From: Anaerolineae bacterium
GTDB lineage: Bacteria > Chloroflexota > Anaerolineae > 4572-78
Assembly (NCBI GenBank): GCA_027022125.1
Contig: JALVZI010000348.1
Span: 2,698 to 8,952 of the forward strand
Direction: 5' to 3'
Length of the DNA stretch: 6,255 bases
Under the pieces are notes generated by a model, which saw nothing but the letters and a program-made list of their open reading frames with translations, did no database searches and was not told the origin of the DNA. The translations under genes were made by a program, and so were the position numbers. This document shows positions 6,204-6,255 of this stretch, one piece after another; within the stretch, counting starts at the first letter, position 1, and each line of letters begins with the position of its first letter.

Positions 6204-6217
6204 GTAACTGATGTTAC
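6204..6217. other. Short perfect hairpin in the right-end spacer
   Basis: GTAAC (6204-6208) and GTTAC (6213-6217) form a 5-bp stem with a TGAT loop, 15 nt after the methyltransferase stop. An overlapping ACTG...CAGT pair (6207-6210, 6219-6222) also exists. No U-tract follows, so it is a poor intrinsic terminator. It could be part of an insertion-element end or chance. The rest of 6189-6255 is AT-rich with no visible gene. Confidence 0.3.
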
Positions 6218-6255
6218 GCAGTCGAAAATTTGACAAAACAAACATTACGATGTAC

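Noticed and set aside
6230..6235. TTGACA resembling a -35 box for a gene to the right
   Set aside because: The matching -10 would fall at the very edge or outside the window, so it cannot be judged.

Overview
The window looks like a chromosomal segment from a Chloroflexota bacterium, most likely Anaerolineae or a close class. The main reason is the large transmembrane Ser/Thr kinase: its Pro/Thr-rich linker, Ala/Thr-rich stretch and C-terminal WD40/TolB-like repeats form an architecture common in that phylum. This is inferred from protein style; no rRNA or other phylogenetic marker is present.

Layout. Positions 1-139 are AT-rich and intergenic, with a 14-bp direct repeat and an imperfect inverted repeat. 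Positions 140-2584 (minus strand) encode an 814-residue membrane Ser/Thr kinase with a predicted outside beta-propeller. Positions 2585-2719 are a compact divergent regulatory region with two near-consensus sigma-70-type promoters back to back. On the plus strand a tightly packed operon follows: a winged-helix regulator resembling the EPS-associated MarR-type family (2720-3214), a UDP-sugar 4-epimerase of the WbpP-like SDR group (TTG start, 3221-4180), a Wzx-type polysaccharide flippase (4216-5511) and a class I SAM methyltransferase (5508-6188, 4-nt overlap with the flippase). The last 67 nt hold a small hairpin and no recognisable gene.

The plus-strand genes fit the start of a surface polysaccharide (EPS/O-antigen-like) cluster: regulator, nucleotide-sugar supply, lipid-linked glycan export and a tailoring or unknown methyltransferase. 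No glycosyltransferase, polymerase or initiating transferase is visible, so the cluster probably continues to the right. The kinase is divergently transcribed from the same regulatory region. It could be an envelope sensor linked to the cluster or merely a neighbour.

Base composition drops along the operon. Hand counts give 43/60 GC at 181-240 (kinase), 35/60 at 4321-4380 (early flippase), 23/60 at 5341-5400 (late flippase) and 19/60 at 5581-5640 (methyltransferase). This is typical of exchangeable glycan loci. The most notable points are the regulator with a Rossmann-like C-terminal segment, the shared divergent promoter region, and the single in-frame TAG between the regulator and epimerase reading frames. 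I saw no wholly novel system.
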